Made by a program: the position numbers and the translations under genes. Positions 9,585 to 18,627 of a DNA stretch of 64,000 nt are shown here, piece by piece (the first letter of the stretch is position 1; each line of letters opens with the position of its first letter). The notes under the pieces are model-generated. The model was not told the DNA's origin. It searched no databases and saw only the letters and a program-made list of their open reading frames with translations. Source of the DNA: DAOTZR01 sp034432595. Lineage in GTDB: Bacteria > Chloroflexota > Anaerolineae > B4-G1 > SLSP01. The DNA lies in contig DAOUBT010000022.1 of NCBI GenBank assembly GCA_034432595.1, positions 15,887-79,886 of the forward strand, written 5' to 3'.

Positions 9585-10280
9585 ATGAACTTTACCGAAG
9601 CTGAACAGCGTTTTCGTTGGCTCGAAGAGCAGCGGGCGCGAGGCACTTTGACGCCCGAACAGTACCGCGCTGAGCTGGCCCGTCTGCGCGTGACCGACGC
9701 CTGGGGCCGGTTGTGGATGCTGCAGGAACAAACCGGACAGTGGTTTGTCTTCCATGAGGGTCAGTGGCACGCTTCCCAACCGCCCAGGGAGGCCCCGCCA
9801 CCGCCGCCCCCACCGCCCAACGTGCCCTCCTCCCTACCAGGCCAGCCGATGCCCATGCCGCCTTCATCCCAACCGCACCCGCAGCCCCAGGCTGAGACAG
9901 GCGGGGGATGTGGTAAGTGGCTCCTTTCCCTCATCGCCTGGGCTGTGATCTGGACCATCATCGCAGTGGTGGTCTATTTCATCGCCGACCGGGAACTTAT
10001 GGCGGTAGCGGGAGTAGGACTGGCAGCCTGCATCAGCCTGATCCTGGTCATCGCCACGCTCTCCTCACGCTGGCAGGGCGTGATTACGGACATTCGCGTG
10101 GCAAGGGAGCGGGTGAACGATGGCGATGACGATTGGCATTGGGAGAACGTCACCTATGCTTACGTTCGCCTTGGCAACGGCAGGACCAAACGCATGCGTG
10201 CCATGCCCCATTGGACCGTCGGCGATCGCCTTGAAAAGCGACGCGGCGAAAGCCAGATCCGCCATTACCCGCACGGATAG
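9585..10280 (+). CDS. Uncharacterised membrane protein with SHOCT-like N-terminus
   Basis: The product has 231 residues behind a GGAGG element. The first 45 residues, including RGTLTPEQYRAEL, resemble the short SHOCT-type helical motif. They are followed by a tryptophan-containing segment, a proline-rich linker (about 65-105), and two membrane helices (about 112-150). The remainder is a small, charged, probably cytoplasmic C-terminal domain. The SHOCT resemblance is by eye only. The protein is single-copy here, stands alone downstream of the kinase, and its function is unknown. Confidence 0.7.
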   Translation: MNFTEAEQRFRWLEEQRARGTLTPEQYRAELARLRVTDAWGRLWMLQEQTGQWFVFHEGQWHASQPPREAPPPPPPPPNVPSSLPGQPMPMPPSSQPHPQPQAETGGGCGKWLLSLIAWAVIWTIIAVVVYFIADRELMAVAGVGLAACISLILVIATLSSRWQGVITDIRVARERVNDGDDDWHWENVTYAYVRLGNGRTKRMRAMPHWTVGDRLEKRRGESQIRHYPHG

Positions 10281-10325
10281 AAAGCCGCCCTCCGCACGCG
10301 GAGGAAGCGAACGCACACGCAGGAT

Positions 10326-10985
10326 TTATCCGCCGCCGGATGCCGCCGCATCCAACGGCATGAAGGCGAGCTGATGCACCTCCACCAGCAACGGCTCAAC
10401 GGCGCCGCGGCTGAATTCGCGCAGCGCATCCACAAAAGCGGGGTAGTCCTCCACACGGAAGCGCACGGTGAGCGTGACTTGAGCCGCAAAATCGGCTTCC
10501 AGCACCTCACCGTGCAGCTCCTCCACCAGCAGACGCGCGCGCTCATAGAGCGGATAAGGCAGCTCGAACATGGCGGTATGGGTGTAGACCTTCTCGGCGC
10601 GCGGCAGCACCTCAAGCACAGCGCGCACCGCATCGCTGTAAGCGCGCACCAGGCCACCCGTACCCAGCTTCGTTCCGCCAAAATAGCGCGTCACCACCAC
10701 CACGATATCCCCCAATCCGCTGCCCTGCAACACCGCCAGCATGGGACGCCCGGCTGTGCCCGCCGGCTCCCCCGCATCGCTACAGTGAGCAATCACTGTG
10801 CTGCCATGGCCGATAAGGTACGCCGGCACGTGATGTGTGGCGTCGGGGAACTCGGCGCGGATGCGCTGAATGAAGGCGCGCGCCTCCTCCACGCTGAAAG
10901 CCGGCGCTGCATCCGCGATGAAGCGCGAATTGACGACAATGATTTCCGCGCGCGCCGGACGCGCGGGCACGAGCAGGCGCGTCAC
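10326..10985 (-). CDS. YigZ/IMPACT family protein
   Basis: The 219-residue product shows the YigZ (UPF0029) N-terminal domain: a SRFIA box near residue 20, AYLIGHG, SDAGEPAGTAGRPML, and VTRYFGGTKLGTGGLVRAYSDA. A C-terminal domain of ferredoxin-like type follows. I choose the GTG at 10985 because it overlaps the stop of the upstream radical-SAM gene as GTGA and has GGAGGG six bases before it. The longer open frame upstream is a shadow of that gene. YigZ proteins bind nucleic acid or ribosomes, and the eukaryotic relative IMPACT regulates Gcn2. The bacterial role is not settled. Confidence 0.88.
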   Translation of the reverse strand: MTRLLVPARPARAEIIVVNSRFIADAAPAFSVEEARAFIQRIRAEFPDATHHVPAYLIGHGSTVIAHCSDAGEPAGTAGRPMLAVLQGSGLGDIVVVVTRYFGGTKLGTGGLVRAYSDAVRAVLEVLPRAEKVYTHTAMFELPYPLYERARLLVEELHGEVLEADFAAQVTLTVRFRVEDYPAFVDALREFSRGAVEPLLVEVHQLAFMPLDAAASGGG

Positions 10986-13441
10986 GTCCAGCCCTCCACG
11001 CGCACGCGCGCTCTCCGCCACGCTCCCGGCGCGGAAAAGCGCCGCAAATACCCCACAAGATCGAACTTCGGGCCAATCGTCAGGCGCAGCGCGCCCGTCT
11101 CCGGCGCGTACTGCCCGGCGAACACCGCTTTTTTCTTGAGCGCCGCAGGAGGCAGGTCCAACATCCACCAGCCCCCCTGCCGCCGCACATTGCAGGGGAC
11201 GTAGGAAGCACGCAGAAAGTCGCGCAAGACTTCGTGCGCGGCAGGGAAGACTTCCGGCGGGAGATTCAGGCTCAATTCCGCGCGGATAAAGCCCTCCGGC
11301 GCGGCGGGGAGCACGTCCACCAGGCGCACGCCATCGGCAAGCGTTTCGCCATGGGCGAGCAGCGCCGCGCGCAGGGCATCCCGATCCCAGGCTGTGAGGG
11401 CAAAGGGCAGCACGCCGTAGAGGGCAGTGAATCGCTCGCGGAAGTCGGCCCGCGTGAACAGGGCCTCCTGCGCCGCCAGCAGGTTGTCCGTCTGCTCCGG
11501 CAGAGCGGCGAGCAGCGCGCGCAGCACAAAGGCGCGCGTCCATTCCGGCGTTGTGCCCGCCACCGTGTCGGGCAGGTCTAAGGTGACGAAGAGCGGCTGC
11601 AGGCGCCGGCGCATCGTCATCAGGCGCTCCAGCCCGGCCTGCGCGGCAGGAGCGGGTGGCGCCACCGTATGCTGTAAAATCGCCTCCCGTTGTTCGGGGG
11701 TGACACAGGCGGCACAACCGGAGCACGTCCCACTCAGGCAGTAGCCCTCATCCAGCCCGGCTTTTGCCGCCTCATACTGCCGGTAGAGATAACGCGCGGA
11801 TACGCCACCGCGCAGGAACGCGAAAGGAAACGCGTGCTCCGGCCCCTTTTCCTGCCAGAATGCCTCCGTCCACAGGCCCTGCGCCTCCATCCAGGCGCGC
11901 AAGGCTGGCCACGCGCCGGGGGTGAGCGTCAAATCGTAGTGGTGACCTGCGCGCGCCAGGTCTACCAGGCCGGGCGTGAGCCGATAATCGGCCATCGCCA
12001 GGACCTGATCGAAGGCGTACTCATCCCAATCCGCCGCCAGCCGGAATTCAAAGCCGTTGGTCTCGCAGGCCGAGCGCGCCTGCCCGATGAGCGGACGCCA
12101 GAATGCCTCATCCAGGAAGAGACGGTCGTAACGCAGCGGGGTGAAGGGAAGGCGCACCAGCAGGCCGAAGCTGAAAATGACGCGGATGCCCGGATTGGTG
12201 CGCTGTCGCAGGGCCTTGAAAGCGCGCAACCACTCGCGGAACTCGCGGAAATCCTCCTCCGTTTCGTAGCCGGTGAGAATGTAGAAGAGCTTGATTTCGC
12301 GGATTTTCTGCCGCAGCAATTGCGCCAGCACGCTATCCAGCGCCGCAGCGGGCAGGCTTTTGTGCAGGAAGGCGCGCTGCCGCTCGCTGATGCCCTCCAC
12401 GCCCAGCGTGAAGCTGCGCTTATCCGCAAGCACCTCATACGCAAGGAGTCCCGGCGTGGTGGCCAGCAGGTCCACCCGCTGACTCTTAAACCCCACGCGC
12501 AGGAAAAGACGGTTCAGTTCCAGCAGTAACGCGGCAATGTCGCGGTGCGTGTTGAAGTTGAAACTATACAGTTCCACCTCCTCGGCACCGGTAGCGCGCT
12601 TCAATTCCCGCGCCGCAGCCAACACATCCTCCAACGGGACCTCGCGATAAGGCTTGCGGTCGTATCCCTCGAAGCAAAAAGAACAGAAAGCCGGGCAGCC
12701 ATACGTGATTTGCAGCTTCGCCGTCGTGGCCTCGGCGCTGTTGAGGATGGGATAATGCAGCAACAAATCCTCGCGCCGCGGCGCAGGGCACAGGGCGCGC
12801 GTGACGGGGCGCGTCAGATCGCCGGCGGGCCAGAAGCCCGGCACGGCCTCAGCCGCGCGGCGCAGGCGCTCCGTGGTGGGCAGGCTACGCTCCTCCTGCA
12901 GGACGCGCAGCAGCCGCTCGACGTGACCTTCCCCTTCCCCAAAAAAGATGCCATCCACCAGCGCCGCGCCATCCGCACGGACCAGCGTCTGCGCGGCAGG
13001 AGCATTGGAGCCGCCCAGCAGAATCAGTGGCCCCTCCGTGCGCTCATCCGACCAGAGGGGCAGGTTGCTGCGCTGCAGCAGATAGGGCACATTCAATAAT
13101 TCCAGGCTATAAGCGTTGGAGATGAGCACATAATCATAATCGGCAGCCGGACGCCAGGCGTAGATACCGAAAAGAAGCGGCTGCCCGGCCTGAAGCGCCG
13201 CCTCACGCTCGGCGCGGGTCGGGAAAAAAGCGAAATCCACAAAAGCGCGCGGCAATGCGCGCCGCACCGCCTGCGCCAGGAAGAGATGCGGCAAAGAGCG
13301 GTCCACATCGCGGAAAGGCGAAAGGCGCACGATGAGGACGCGCGCTTCCGCCTCCTCCCAGGCCGGATTCCCGCACGTCGGATTCACGCGCGGCAGCATC
13401 ACATCAGAAATCACGGTTGGTGACCAGGTTTGTTCGCTCAT
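10982..13441 (-). CDS. B12-binding-type radical SAM protein
   Basis: From the ATG at 13441 the product has 819 residues. The N-terminal third resembles the cobalamin-binding fold used by B12-type radical SAM enzymes (GPLILLGGSNAPAAQTL, DGIFFGEGEGHVERLL). The radical-SAM core has CxxxCxxC in YGCPAFCSFCFEG. A late cysteine cluster, CLSGTCSGCAAC, precedes a C-terminal domain similar to those linked to TIGR03936-type proteins. Such enzymes catalyse difficult methylations or rearrangements; no substrate can be assigned. A longer in-frame extension to 13579 exists, but it lacks a ribosome-binding site and looks untranslated. The gene is coupled to the yigZ-like gene. Confidence 0.85.
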   Translation of the reverse strand: MSEQTWSPTVISDVMLPRVNPTCGNPAWEEAEARVLIVRLSPFRDVDRSLPHLFLAQAVRRALPRAFVDFAFFPTRAEREAALQAGQPLLFGIYAWRPAADYDYVLISNAYSLELLNVPYLLQRSNLPLWSDERTEGPLILLGGSNAPAAQTLVRADGAALVDGIFFGEGEGHVERLLRVLQEERSLPTTERLRRAAEAVPGFWPAGDLTRPVTRALCPAPRREDLLLHYPILNSAEATTAKLQITYGCPAFCSFCFEGYDRKPYREVPLEDVLAAARELKRATGAEEVELYSFNFNTHRDIAALLLELNRLFLRVGFKSQRVDLLATTPGLLAYEVLADKRSFTLGVEGISERQRAFLHKSLPAAALDSVLAQLLRQKIREIKLFYILTGYETEEDFREFREWLRAFKALRQRTNPGIRVIFSFGLLVRLPFTPLRYDRLFLDEAFWRPLIGQARSACETNGFEFRLAADWDEYAFDQVLAMADYRLTPGLVDLARAGHHYDLTLTPGAWPALRAWMEAQGLWTEAFWQEKGPEHAFPFAFLRGGVSARYLYRQYEAAKAGLDEGYCLSGTCSGCAACVTPEQREAILQHTVAPPAPAAQAGLERLMTMRRRLQPLFVTLDLPDTVAGTTPEWTRAFVLRALLAALPEQTDNLLAAQEALFTRADFRERFTALYGVLPFALTAWDRDALRAALLAHGETLADGVRLVDVLPAAPEGFIRAELSLNLPPEVFPAAHEVLRDFLRASYVPCNVRRQGGWWMLDLPPAALKKKAVFAGQYAPETGALRLTIGPKFDLVGYLRRFSAPGAWRRARVRVEGWT

Positions 13442-13652
13442 ACGTGCGGGATTGTACCCGAAAACCGTTGAGATGCCAAGGGCCACCTGCGCCTGACCCA
13501 ACGCCACGCTGCCTCGCGCCAGCCGCCCTGCCTGCCCACAGGCTATCACAAAAATTGCAGCGCAACGTTGAAGGCGCAATGGGGTTATTACCCTATGGGG
13601 GAACCAACGGACGTCGGCTCTGCAAACGTGATTTCAAACCACAGGAGGGTGT

Positions 13653-14615
13653 ATGAGACTCACACAGTATCTGGTGTCGTTCGTGGTGTTACTCGGCCTG
13701 CTCATGCCGGTTGGCCTCATCAGCGCGGCGCCCGCGCCGCTCGATATGCAGACGGATGCGAATCAGGACGGCGTGCCGGATGCTTTCGCGCAAGCCGTGC
13801 AGGCCATCGCCACCGCCAAAGATCCGCAAGCCGCCATTCGGGACCTGATGGCACGCATCCCCTATCAGCCGGGCACGCTGAAACTACAACGTCAGGCCGA
13901 AACGCTCAACCGCCGTCTGGCGCGCGCCCGCACGTCGGAAGAGGCGGAGCAAATCCTGGCGCAGTTGCGCACCTTGCGCGCCAAAATGGAAAAGGACCCC
14001 AACTACGTCCTGGCCCTGAGCGCTTTGGAGCGCTACTATCAGCAGGAGGGCTACCTGCCCCGCCCCGCCAGCCGCGTCAGCACGCAGGCCGTCAACTGGG
14101 GCGCGCTACAGGCTGGTGACGTGATGCTCATCCGCTCCGGCAAGCTGCCCTGGATGAGCTTCGTCTACGCCATGTGGTACACCCACACCGGCAACTACCA
14201 CGGCAACAGCCTGGTCTACGAATCCAACCCCGATGGCGTGCGTCTGAAGCCGCTCAGCGACTGGCAGCAGAGCGGGCAGTACGTCGCTCTGGCGCGCAAC
14301 AATCGCAAGACCGTCAGTCAGGTGCAGAGCGCCCTGAGCTGGGCCGAAAACCGCTACGGCACCGATGGCCGTACCCCCTACAACTACTGGTTCCCCGACA
14401 AAACAACCGACAGCAAACTCTACTGCTCCCAACTCACCTGGAAAATCCACGGCTACCTCGGCGTAGACCTGGATAGCAACGCCTGGCAATATCACCTCTG
14501 GCTCTCGCTGATGTGGGGGCCGTGGGTGATTCCCGCCGTGGCCTATCCTGCCGTCGCGCCGGACGAAGTCGGCTACGATAGCGACATCACCATCTACAGC
14601 GAGAGCTGGAACTAA
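13653..14615 (+). CDS. Secreted YiiX-like permuted papain-fold protein
   Basis: The 320-residue product follows AGGAGGG and begins with a signal peptide ending near SAAPA (about residue 26). A calcium-loop-like segment (DANQDGVPDAF) and a helical region come next. The C-terminal domain has AGDVMLIRS, THTGNYHGN and YCSQLTWK. This order of His and Cys motifs matches the YiiX/DUF830 permuted NlpC/P60-like hydrolases. These enzymes are thought to cut amide bonds in cell wall or lipid-linked substrates. The downstream lipoprotein gene starts 2 bp after the stop, so the pair is probably co-translated. Family fairly sure, substrate unknown. Confidence 0.8.
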   Translation: MRLTQYLVSFVVLLGLLMPVGLISAAPAPLDMQTDANQDGVPDAFAQAVQAIATAKDPQAAIRDLMARIPYQPGTLKLQRQAETLNRRLARARTSEEAEQILAQLRTLRAKMEKDPNYVLALSALERYYQQEGYLPRPASRVSTQAVNWGALQAGDVMLIRSGKLPWMSFVYAMWYTHTGNYHGNSLVYESNPDGVRLKPLSDWQQSGQYVALARNNRKTVSQVQSALSWAENRYGTDGRTPYNYWFPDKTTDSKLYCSQLTWKIHGYLGVDLDSNAWQYHLWLSLMWGPWVIPAVAYPAVAPDEVGYDSDITIYSESWN

Positions 14616-14617
14616 CC

Positions 14618-15763
14618 ATGCGCCGGCGTCCGTGGTTCACCCGTAACCGCCGGGTAGCCCTGTTTGGGGCAGGGCTACCCCTGCTTCTCCTCCTGTTGGC
14701 AGCCTGTGCACGCCCTACGGCTACACCGGTTTTGGCTGATGTGGGTTATCTGTTGGCCGGGGCGAACACGTCAGAGGTCTTCGCGCGTCAGCGTCTGGCC
14801 CTTTTCGACGCCCGCGCCGCCGCAACCGACCCCGACGCGCCGCTCACCCCCACCCTCACGCGCGACCTGCCGCGGGCGCGCATCCGTCATCTTGCCCACG
14901 CACCCGATGGCACGCTCTGGCTGGGCCTGAGCGGCGACTTTAACCGCGATGATGACCGCGTCCTGGTATATGCTGCGGATGGCACCCTGCTCAAAACGCT
15001 CCATCCCTGCACCAACCCCGATGCCGGCATCAATTTTGCCGCCGGACACGCCTTCATCGCCTGCGCGGAAAACGGTTTTGCGGGCAGCCTGGTGATGGTG
15101 GACATGGCCTCTTACCAGACCGTGGCGCGCCTCCCGCTGGCCCTGGAGAACGCGCCCGCTTTGCTCACAGGCAGCGCCGCGGATGAGCAAACGGTCCTCA
15201 TCACCACCATGACAACCGGCCCGGACCCGCAACGCAGTTACGCCCACCTTTTCGTGGTGGATGCGGCAACCCTCACCCTGCGCGCCTCGCTCCCCTTAGG
15301 GCCGGATACGGACGTGTGGACGGTGTTGCCCGGCGCGGGCCGTTTCTACCTGCTCAATGTAGCGAGCGCGCGCGCTACGGATACCCCTCGCCCCGACGTG
15401 TTCCTCTTCGACCCCCAAACCCAAAGCCTGGAAGCGCACACCCTGCCCATGGCGTCTCCCCTGTGGGGCGCGTTGCGGGGCAACCGCCTGTACACCTACC
15501 ACCATCCGGGATGGAATACCACGCAGCCGCAGACCTGGCGCGCACTCTCCGCGGTGGATGTGAGCACCTGGCAGGGGGAAAGCTGGCCGTTACCCGACGC
15601 CTTCGACGCCGGCGCGCTGGCCATCTGGGATGAGCGCCCCTGTCTCACTTACGCCTCCCCCTGGGCAGTGGAGACGGAGCATGGCCTGTACTGCCTGAGC
15701 GAGGACGGCACGCTTAAGCTGCGCGTCGCATTTCCGGGCGCATCGGGAGTGTGGTTGCCTTAG
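14618..15763 (+). CDS. Lipoprotein with propeller-like repeats
   Basis: The 381-residue product begins with a charged start, a hydrophobic stretch and the lipobox LLAAC (Cys near residue 30), predicting lipidation and export. The rest is rich in beta-strand patterns with repeated GTLWLG- and GRFYLLN-like segments, consistent with a WD40/YVTN-type propeller. I do not recognise a specific family. It is coupled to the papain-like gene upstream and converges with the rsmC-like gene, overlapping its end by 4 bp. A role in surface binding or as partner of the secreted hydrolase is an inference from position only. Confidence 0.75.
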   Translation: MRRRPWFTRNRRVALFGAGLPLLLLLLAACARPTATPVLADVGYLLAGANTSEVFARQRLALFDARAAATDPDAPLTPTLTRDLPRARIRHLAHAPDGTLWLGLSGDFNRDDDRVLVYAADGTLLKTLHPCTNPDAGINFAAGHAFIACAENGFAGSLVMVDMASYQTVARLPLALENAPALLTGSAADEQTVLITTMTTGPDPQRSYAHLFVVDAATLTLRASLPLGPDTDVWTVLPGAGRFYLLNVASARATDTPRPDVFLFDPQTQSLEAHTLPMASPLWGALRGNRLYTYHHPGWNTTQPQTWRALSAVDVSTWQGESWPLPDAFDAGALAIWDERPCLTYASPWAVETEHGLYCLSEDGTLKLRVAFPGASGVWLP

Positions 15764-16899
15764 CGCTGCGCGTGCCAGACGCGGAAGCGCCCGTCGTTAT
15801 ACACCACATCGGGGGAGGAAAAGACCTCGCTGAGCCAGCTCTCATAGGGGAGAAAAGCATTGGCTACGAGGAAAAGCTCGCCGCCGCCGCGCAAACTGCG
15901 CGCCGCGTCGGCGATGAACAGTTGCACGACCTCGAAATCCGTCGCGTGGCCGGTGTGGAAAGGCGGATTGGTCAGCACGACATCGAAAACGCCGTGGGGA
16001 ACGCGTTCCGCGCCGTAAGAAAGCAGCACCTCGGCTTTGGCGAAGCCATTGGCGCGCAGCGTGCGCCGTGTCGCCTCCACCGCCCGCGCCGAGACATCCA
16101 CCGCCGTCACCTTTGCCCCGCGCCGCAGGGCCGCCAGCGCCACCAATCCCGCACCGCAGCCCAATTCCAGCACGCGCTGATCGGGCGCCACGCGCATCCC
16201 GGCGATGAGCGCGGCAGCGCCCTCATCCAGGCGTCCGGCGGCAAAAACGCCCGGCGCACTTTCCACCAGCGCCGGCTTGCCGTCCACAGTCACGGCGTGC
16301 CGCGTCCACGCCACCTCCGGCACGGGGAAATCGCCCGCCCGACGCATGGCCATCAGCACGTGGTAACCGGCTTTGCGCGCCACCACGCCAGCCTGACCCA
16401 GGAGCTGAGCAGCGCTGTGCAGCGCAGCGCGCACCCCCTCGCGCGTTGCTCCCACGGCGTAAAGACGTCCGCCCTCCCGCAAGACCGCCGCGCTCAGGGC
16501 CAGCAGCTCATCCTGGTGCGCTGTGCCGCGCGGTAAATGCAACAGCACCGTATCGAAACTCGCGGCTTCGGCCCAGCTAAAATCGGCGCTAACGTGAGTC
16601 AGGGGAAAGCGTATCCGATTATTAAAGAAAGTCGCCTCCACACTAAGCGCCTCGGCGCGGCTATCCGTCCAGCAGGTCACCTGCGCGCCGCGCAACGTCG
16701 CCCAAAGCGCCGTGCCGCTCAGGCCCGGTCCGGCCACCAACACCCGTTCCGCTTCCAGATGCCGTGCCGTGCGCGTCAGGAGGGCGGTCGCCGTTCCGGC
16801 ATCCGGTACGCCCGGCAGGCGCAGCACGGTCAGATTCCCTTCCGCCGTCGCACACGAGGATTGTATCCACGGTAACATGCCACCATGCCTGATTACCAT
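15760..16899 (-). CDS. RsmC/RlmG-like rRNA methyltransferase
   Basis: The product has about 379 residues and the two-domain layout of RsmC/RlmG: a degenerate N-terminal methyltransferase-like domain and an active C-terminal class I domain. The active domain shows VLELGCGAGLVAL for SAM binding and the catalytic NPPF motif (VLTNPPFHTGH), used for N2-guanine methylation. Known relatives modify guanines in 16S or 23S rRNA. The chosen ATG at 16899 overlaps the stop of moeA, indicating translational coupling; another in-frame ATG lies seven codons later. Which rRNA position is methylated cannot be told from sequence alone. Confidence 0.82.
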   Translation of the reverse strand: MVIRHGGMLPWIQSSCATAEGNLTVLRLPGVPDAGTATALLTRTARHLEAERVLVAGPGLSGTALWATLRGAQVTCWTDSRAEALSVEATFFNNRIRFPLTHVSADFSWAEAASFDTVLLHLPRGTAHQDELLALSAAVLREGGRLYAVGATREGVRAALHSAAQLLGQAGVVARKAGYHVLMAMRRAGDFPVPEVAWTRHAVTVDGKPALVESAPGVFAAGRLDEGAAALIAGMRVAPDQRVLELGCGAGLVALAALRRGAKVTAVDVSARAVEATRRTLRANGFAKAEVLLSYGAERVPHGVFDVVLTNPPFHTGHATDFEVVQLFIADAARSLRGGGELFLVANAFLPYESWLSEVFSSPDVVYNDGRFRVWHAQR

Positions 16900-18125
16900 A
16901 GCCACACCGTGACCTCAGTCCCTTCCGGAAGAGCGGGGGCGTGCGCCGGCAAGCGCACCAACCCGGAAGAGCGCACCAGGTTAAAGATGAGATTAGAAGC
17001 CCCTTCCACCGGCTCGGCCTGCAGCCCCTCCGCCGTTTCGTACAGGCGCACTGGCACGAACCGCTCGCGCGCGCCGGTCGGCGCGATACCTCGCATCAGG
17101 CGCGCCCTGGCCTCACCCACGCGCGGCGCATCCGCTCCCTGCAGATGCCAGATCAGCGGGCGCAGGAAAAGCCAGGCTGAAACTAAAGCCGAAACCGGAT
17201 TCCCCGGCAGCCCAATGACGGGCTTGCCGTTGCACACGGCTAACGTGGTAGGCCGCCCCGGTTGAATGGCAACGCCGCGCACGAGCACACCCGGCGCACC
17301 GAGCGCCTCAATGACGCGCGAGGCGTAATCGCGATCGCTCACCGAGCCGCCCGCCATCAACACCAGCACATCATTAACCTCCAAAATGGCATGAGCTGTA
17401 TCCAACAGCGCCGTGTAATCATCGGGGATGATGCCATAACCTGTCGCCTCGGCGCCGTGCCATCGCATCAGTGCCGCTACACTCGTGCTGTTGATGTCCC
17501 GCACCTGATTCGGGCCGGGCATTTGCTTGGGTGGGACGAGTTCATCGCCGGTCGCCATCACCCCCACGCGCACCGGACGCGCCACCTCAACGTCCAGCAC
17601 ACCGTAAGCCGCCAATCCGGCCAACTCCTGCGGGCGCAGAATATGACCGGGCGCCATGACCACCTCGCCGGTTTGCACATCCGCTCCCAGGGGGATGATG
17701 TTCTCGCCGGGTGCGACCGCGCGCACGACCTGCACCGTCTGCGCGTCCATGGGGCGGGTATCTTCGAGCATCACCACCGCATCGGCGCCCGTGGGAATCA
17801 TCCCGCCGGTGTGGATGAGCACTGCCTCGCCCTCCCCCACGCGCAGATCGGGCGCGTCGCCCATGCGCAGCTCGCCGACGATGACCAGAGCCACCGGCGC
17901 ATCGGACGCAGCAGAACTGACATCCGCAGCGCGCACGGCATACCCATCCACGGCGGAGCGTGGAAAAACGGGCATGGGATGCGGGGCGATGACGGGTTGC
18001 GTCAGCACGCGCCCCAAAGCCGCATGCCAGGTTAACCGCATCACGTCCAACGGACCGCGTGGAATAGCTTCCAGCCAGCGGCGCAATGCCTCTTCCCGTT
18101 CCGTCAGATTCCAGATGTGTACCAT
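16893..18125 (-). CDS. moeA: Molybdopterin molybdenumtransferase
   Basis: The 410-residue product matches MoeA in length and order of motifs: PRSAVDGYAVRAAD, the central MoCF-like domain with VLMAGGSVSDRDY, and FxG/IGLPGNPVSALV near the substrate pocket. MoeA inserts molybdate into adenylylated molybdopterin, the last step of molybdenum-cofactor synthesis in the cytoplasm. The ATG at 18125 is chosen because GGAGGG precedes it. No other moa/mob gene is in the window, so the rest of the pathway must lie elsewhere. The gene heads an operon with the rsmC-like gene. Confidence 0.93.
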   Translation of the reverse strand: MVHIWNLTEREEALRRWLEAIPRGPLDVMRLTWHAALGRVLTQPVIAPHPMPVFPRSAVDGYAVRAADVSSAASDAPVALVIVGELRMGDAPDLRVGEGEAVLIHTGGMIPTGADAVVMLEDTRPMDAQTVQVVRAVAPGENIIPLGADVQTGEVVMAPGHILRPQELAGLAAYGVLDVEVARPVRVGVMATGDELVPPKQMPGPNQVRDINSTSVAALMRWHGAEATGYGIIPDDYTALLDTAHAILEVNDVLVLMAGGSVSDRDYASRVIEALGAPGVLVRGVAIQPGRPTTLAVCNGKPVIGLPGNPVSALVSAWLFLRPLIWHLQGADAPRVGEARARLMRGIAPTGARERFVPVRLYETAEGLQAEPVEGASNLIFNLVRSSGLVRLPAHAPALPEGTEVTVWLW

Positions 18126-18150
18126 GATACCCTCCACAAGGCGAGCTGGA

Positions 18151-18208
18151 TCCTCACCTGACCTGTCATGTGAGCGCAAAGCAGGTCAAGACTTATGCCA
18201 CTATTATA
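18151..18208 (-). promoter_or_regulatory. moeA promoter region with leader hairpin
   Basis: TATAAT on the minus strand (18208-18203) is a clear -10 element, but no good -35 element is seen. The following leader contains TGACCTG and CAGGTCA arms able to form a hairpin before the moeA ribosome-binding site. Regulation through this hairpin is possible; it does not look like the published Moco riboswitch to me. Confidence 0.4.
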
Positions 18209-18355
18209 GCGCGATTTGAGAAGCGAAAAGTATGGAGCGTTGGGATCCTCAAAAGGTCACGGGCGGCACACACCGAAGGGCGACTTCGTGCGTCTCCAGA
18301 GTCCGCTGGGAGCTGGCTGTTTTGCCAAAAGAGGCACCCCTTCATTCCTTTCAAA

Positions 18356-18405
18356 GGGTAGGCGAAGACAATGCCTTCGCCTACCCAAGGCAATGCCTTC
18401 GCCTA
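18356..18405. repeat. Palindromic GGCGAAGGCAATGCC-type repeat
   Basis: Perfect 12-base arms GGGTAGGCGAAG and CTTCGCCTACCC (18356-18367 and 18375-18386) are followed by a second half-copy. The same core recurs seven times at 53.7 kb. The rest of the roughly 500-base gap between moeA and the transporter gene (18126-18627) holds only promoters; I see no gene in it. Confidence 0.75.
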
Positions 18406-18538
18406 CCCCCGGTAACGGGTATGCGGTTCCCTTTATCAAAAATTCAGGGGTGGATGAACCACCCCACACCGCCCTGCAAGGCCACCGGACAGGCAGGCGG
18501 TAAAAGGTGGCTCCATCTTAAAATTCCCCGCGCCCCGC

Positions 18539-18566
18539 TTGACTCTTCCCCCGCCCGTGGTATGCT
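18539..18566 (+). promoter_or_regulatory. Promoter of the queuosine-transporter/era operon
   Basis: TTGACT (18539-18544), a 16-base spacer and TATGCT (18561-18566) lie about 60 bases upstream of the transporter start. The leader has a small CCTT/AAGG hairpin. I looked for a preQ1 riboswitch and do not see its conserved core. Confidence 0.6.
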
Positions 18567-18627
18567 TGCCCTTTGCGGTCCTTGACATAAGGATGAGATC
18601 ACCTTTTCAGGAGAGGTTTACAAAACG

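Noticed and set aside
13442..13579. 46-residue N-terminal extension of the large radical-SAM protein
   Set aside because: No ribosome-binding site and Ala/Gly/Arg-rich composition; MSEQTW at 13441 is a more natural start.
18126..18202. Moco riboswitch upstream of moeA
   Set aside because: The leader of about 75 nt is too short and holds a simple hairpin only.
18567..18627. preQ1 riboswitch upstream of the queuosine transporter gene
   Set aside because: Only a four-base-pair hairpin is seen and the conserved preQ1-binding core is absent.
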